Assembly (NCBI GenBank): GCA_035546295.1
Contig: DATKBT010000092.1
Location: 1-7,315 of the forward strand
Reading direction: 5' to 3'
DNA: 7,315 nucleotides
Origin: DATKBT01 sp035546295
GTDB lineage: Bacteria; Acidobacteriota; Thermoanaerobaculia; Multivoradales; Multivoraceae
The notes under the pieces were generated by a model. It was not told the origin of the DNA. It saw nothing but the letters and a program-made list of their open reading frames with translations, and searched no databases. The stretch's first letter is position 1; each line of letters begins with the position of its first letter. This document shows positions 5,282-7,315 of this stretch, piece by piece. A program made the translations under genes and the position numbers.

Positions 5282-6478
5282 ATGGCGCTACTCTCGGTCC
5301 GCGATCCGGTCCACGGCTTCATCCACGCCGACGCCCTCGAGACCGAGCTGGTGGCGAGCCGGCCGCTGCAGCGGCTGCGGTCGATCCGGCAGCTCGGGCT
5401 CACCCACCTGATCTTCCCCGGCGCCGAGCACAGTCGCTTCAGCCACGCCCTCGGCGCCATGCACCTGGCCGGCCGGCTCTACGACGCCCTGGCGGCGAAG
5501 AGCGATGGCCTCCTGGACCATGGTCCTCGCGCGCCGGGGCGGCGCGCGCTGCGCGCCGCCGCCCTCCTCCACGACGTCGGTCACGCGCCGTTCAGCCACA
5601 CCGCCGAGAGCCTCTTCGACCAGCCGATCGACCACGAGGAGATGACGCGCCGCCTGCTCGGCCTCCCCGAGATCGAGACGGCGTTCGAGCGGCACGACGG
5701 CGATCTCGAGTTCGTCCTGCGGCTGCTCTCGGGCGAGGTCGAGGGTCCGACGCGGCTGCTCGCCCAGGCGATGTCGGGGGAGCTCGACGTCGACAAGATG
5801 GACTACCTGCTCCGCGACTCGATGTTCTGCGGCGTGCAGTACGGTCGCTTCGACCTCGATCGCATCCTCGACACGGTGGTGCCGATCCAGGACCCCGAGA
5901 GCGGTCGCTGGGGCCTGGGGGTCGAGCAGGGCGGGGTCCATGCGCTCGAGGCGCTGGTGCTGGCCCGCTACTACATGTTCACGCAGGTCTACTTCAATCC
6001 GACGAGCAAGGCGCTCGAGTTGCACCTGAACGAGTGGCTGCGCGAGAGCGGGAGGCGCTGGCCTGCCGACCCGGAGGGGTTCCTCGAGCTCGACGACGTC
6101 GAAGTGATGGTCGAGCTGCGGCGGTCGCCCTCGCCCCACGCCCGGGCGATCGTCGATCGGCGTCACTACCCGCTCGCCTTCGAGACCGGTGAGCACCTCT
6201 CCGCCGACCAGCGACAGCGTTTCTCGGCGATCCTCGCCGAAGTCGCTGCCGTGCTGGCGCCCGGCGACCTGCTCTGCTCGCACTCGGCGAAGGATCCCCA
6301 CCGGCTGGAGGCCAGCGGCGTGCTGGTCCGCCACCGCGACGGCCGGCTCGAGCCTCTCGCCGCGGCCAGTCACTTCATCCGCCACCTGGGGCGCATCGAG
6401 CGCTTCAGGGTGTACGCTCCGCCGGCGCGCTGCGCTGCCGTGGCTGCCGAGATCGGTCGCCGCTGGCGGGAAACCTGA
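5282..6478 (+). CDS. HD-domain phosphohydrolase, COG1078/SAMHD1-like
   Basis: A 398-residue soluble protein of the HD superfamily, in the COG1078 group (B. subtilis YwfO, Enterococcus EF1143) related to SAMHD1 dNTP triphosphohydrolase. It begins with RDPVHGFI (7-14), the family's N-terminal signature. HSRFSHALG (50-58) supplies R52 and metal ligand H55. ALLHDVGHAPFSH (94-106) supplies H97, D98 and the conserved H101 and H106. H118 in DHEE lines up with the catalytic histidine of SAMHD1 (H233). LDVDKMDYLLRD (168-179) gives metal ligand D171 plus K172, Y175 and D179, as in the VDKWDYFARD motif of SAMHD1. All metal and catalytic residues are present, so it should be active, most likely hydrolysing dNTPs to nucleoside and triphosphate; substrate is inferred. 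There is no membrane segment. It follows the FYDLN gene by 165 nt and precedes a membrane-protein gene by 59 nt. Confidence 0.92.
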   Translation: MALLSVRDPVHGFIHADALETELVASRPLQRLRSIRQLGLTHLIFPGAEHSRFSHALGAMHLAGRLYDALAAKSDGLLDHGPRAPGRRALRAAALLHDVGHAPFSHTAESLFDQPIDHEEMTRRLLGLPEIETAFERHDGDLEFVLRLLSGEVEGPTRLLAQAMSGELDVDKMDYLLRDSMFCGVQYGRFDLDRILDTVVPIQDPESGRWGLGVEQGGVHALEALVLARYYMFTQVYFNPTSKALELHLNEWLRESGRRWPADPEGFLELDDVEVMVELRRSPSPHARAIVDRRHYPLAFETGEHLSADQRQRFSAILAEVAAVLAPGDLLCSHSAKDPHRLEASGVLVRHRDGRLEPLAAASHFIRHLGRIERFRVYAPPARCAAVAAEIGRRWRET

Positions 6479-6496
6479 CCAGGCGACCGGCGTACT

Positions 6497-6513
6497 GACC
6501 GGTCGGGCCGGTC
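6497..6513 (+). repeat. Small inverted repeat within a cluster of ACCGGT motifs
   Basis: GACCGG (6497-6502) and CCGGTC (6508-6513) can pair around the loop TCGGG. The gap also holds GACCGG at 6485-6490 and the 9-mer ACCGGTCGG twice (6498-6506 and 6517-6525). The second 9-mer overlaps the ribosome binding site of the next gene. There is no T run, so a standard terminator is unlikely. Pairing that hides the GGAGG is conceivable but unproven. Confidence 0.4.
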
Positions 6514-6523
6514 CTCACCGGTC

Positions 6524-6528
6524 GGAGG
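6524..6528 (+). promoter_or_regulatory. Strong ribosome binding site of the membrane-protein gene
   Basis: GGAGG lies 9 nt before ATG 6538. It is the strongest Shine-Dalgarno sequence in the window. It fixes the start of a gene whose stop lies outside the window and whose family is not recognised. Confidence 0.8.
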
Positions 6529-6537
6529 CGAGTCGCG

Positions 6538-7315
6538 ATGGCGAGAGACCACGAGCGAGCGCCGGACCGCCGCCGGTCCGTGCCCTGGCTGATCACCTGG
6601 CTGGTCGTCGGGGTCGCGGGGTTGGTGGGCCTGCTCGCCGCCTTCCCGGCGGTCTACCCCTTCTATCCGGAGGAGTGGACGATCAACCGCGAGGAGGCGG
6701 TGGCGATCGCCCTCGAGCGGTTCACCGATCTCGGTCCGCCGGTCGACGACGCCTTCGTCGTCGGCCACCTGTCGCAGAGCACCCTGCTCGAGACGAGGCT
6801 CCTGCGGGCCCTCCCGGAGGCGGATCTCGGCCGCCTGCGCGACAGCCTGGTGGCGCGGCAGGTCTTCGACTGGCAGGTGAAGGTCTACCCACCCGGTGCC
6901 CGCCCGTACGAATGGGCCTACCGCGCCCGGATCTCGCCGGCCGGCGAGGTGATCGATCTCCAGCTCCGCGTGCCGGCGGAGGAGCCGGGCGGTGAGTTGG
7001 CGACCGATGTCGCACGGCAGCGGGCCGAGGAGTTCCTCCTCGCCCAGGGCTTCGACCTCGCGGTGTTCGGCGAGCCGCAGGTGCGCCAGCGCGATCTCGC
7101 GGCCCGGCGCGACACCAGCGTCCGCTTCCCGGCCGCCGAGGCGATGCTCGGTCCGGAGGTGCCGTACGGCTTCGAGGTCTCCTTCGCCGGCGAGGAGCTG
7201 ACCGGGTACCAGCTCTTCTACGACATCCCGGACGCCAATCAGATCCAGGCCTCGCTGCAGGGGGTCAACCTGTTGTCGCAGGGCCGGATCATGGTCCCCT
7301 TCCTCCTGATCCCCT
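6538..7315 (+). CDS. Unrecognised membrane-anchored protein with PepSY-like repeats (C-terminus missing)
   Basis: The first 259 codons of a gene that runs off the right end; no stop is reached. Third codon positions are almost all G or C, as in the neighbouring real genes. Residues 1-14 are charged, with RRR at 11-13. A transmembrane helix follows at about 17-39 (WLITWLVVGVAGLVGLLAAF), placing the rest outside the cytoplasm by the positive-inside rule. The rest appears to hold two related units, about 48-148 and 152-232. Each starts with an amphipathic helix (REEAVAIALERF; VARQRAEEFLLAQGF). Each ends in a strand pair with [IV]-S-x-A-G-E (132-137; 214-219) and a hydrophobic-Pro end (RVP; DIP). 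This resembles PepSY-type domains. The last visible residues (IMVPFLLIP) may begin another membrane segment. It could be the N-terminal sensor of a larger multi-pass protein, such as an intramembrane protease or transporter, but nothing visible decides this. Confidence 0.8.
   Translation, partial: MARDHERAPDRRRSVPWLITWLVVGVAGLVGLLAAFPAVYPFYPEEWTINREEAVAIALERFTDLGPPVDDAFVVGHLSQSTLLETRLLRALPEADLGRLRDSLVARQVFDWQVKVYPPGARPYEWAYRARISPAGEVIDLQLRVPAEEPGGELATDVARQRAEEFLLAQGFDLAVFGEPQVRQRDLAARRDTSVRFPAAEAMLGPEVPYGFEVSFAGEELTGYQLFYDIPDANQIQASLQGVNLLSQGRIMVPFLLIP

Noticed and set aside
5143..6385. Long open frames of about 350 codons overlapping the HD-domain gene on both strands
   Set aside because: They are shadows of a gene with a complete set of HD motifs. 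The same-strand one is Arg/Pro/Ala-rich with no conserved motif.

Overview
The window is GC-rich DNA (by eye about two thirds G+C or more, not computed) from a diderm bacterium. It carries a LolA-like periplasmic lipoprotein carrier next to the classic tgt-yajC-secD-secF block. It also holds an acidic-tailed FYDLN-type zinc-ribbon protein, a family known mainly from Proteobacteria and related GC-rich phyla. The best guess is Acidobacteriota or a Myxococcota/deltaproteobacterial relative. That is inferred from gene content and style, not proven. No mobile element, CRISPR array, tRNA or rRNA is visible.

Left part (1-4237, all on the minus strand, read right to left): lolA-like gene, tgt (queuosine tRNA modification), yajC, secD, then the first 25 codons of secF, which runs off the window. 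Spacings are 43, 292, 13 and 25 nt. YajC, SecD and SecF form the accessory complex that uses the proton motive force to help SecYEG release exported proteins. Tgt is the usual neighbour of this block in many bacteria. The LolA-like protein is itself a Sec substrate acting in lipoprotein transport. The 292-nt tgt-yajC gap is the odd part: it contains two adjacent perfect tandem duplications (12 bp and 19 bp), one across the tgt stop codon, and an open frame that overlaps both neighbours by TTGA.

Middle (4238-4777): a 540-nt divergent intergenic region. It holds a good sigma70-type promoter facing right (TTGACA, then extended -10 TGCTACCGT) and a weaker extended -10 candidate facing left for the lolA operon. 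A 10-bp perfect tandem repeat abuts the start codon of the rightward gene.

Right part (4778-7315, plus strand): a small FYDLN/acidic-tail protein, an HD-domain phosphohydrolase of the COG1078/SAMHD1-like group, and the first 259 codons of an unrecognised membrane-anchored protein. The last protein appears to contain two related PepSY-like repeats. These three may be co-transcribed, but the 165-nt gap after the first makes that uncertain.

Most of the window is ordinary conserved housekeeping sequence. The parts most worth a second look are the tgt-yajC spacer, the duplicated leader in front of the FYDLN gene, and the truncated membrane protein at the right end.
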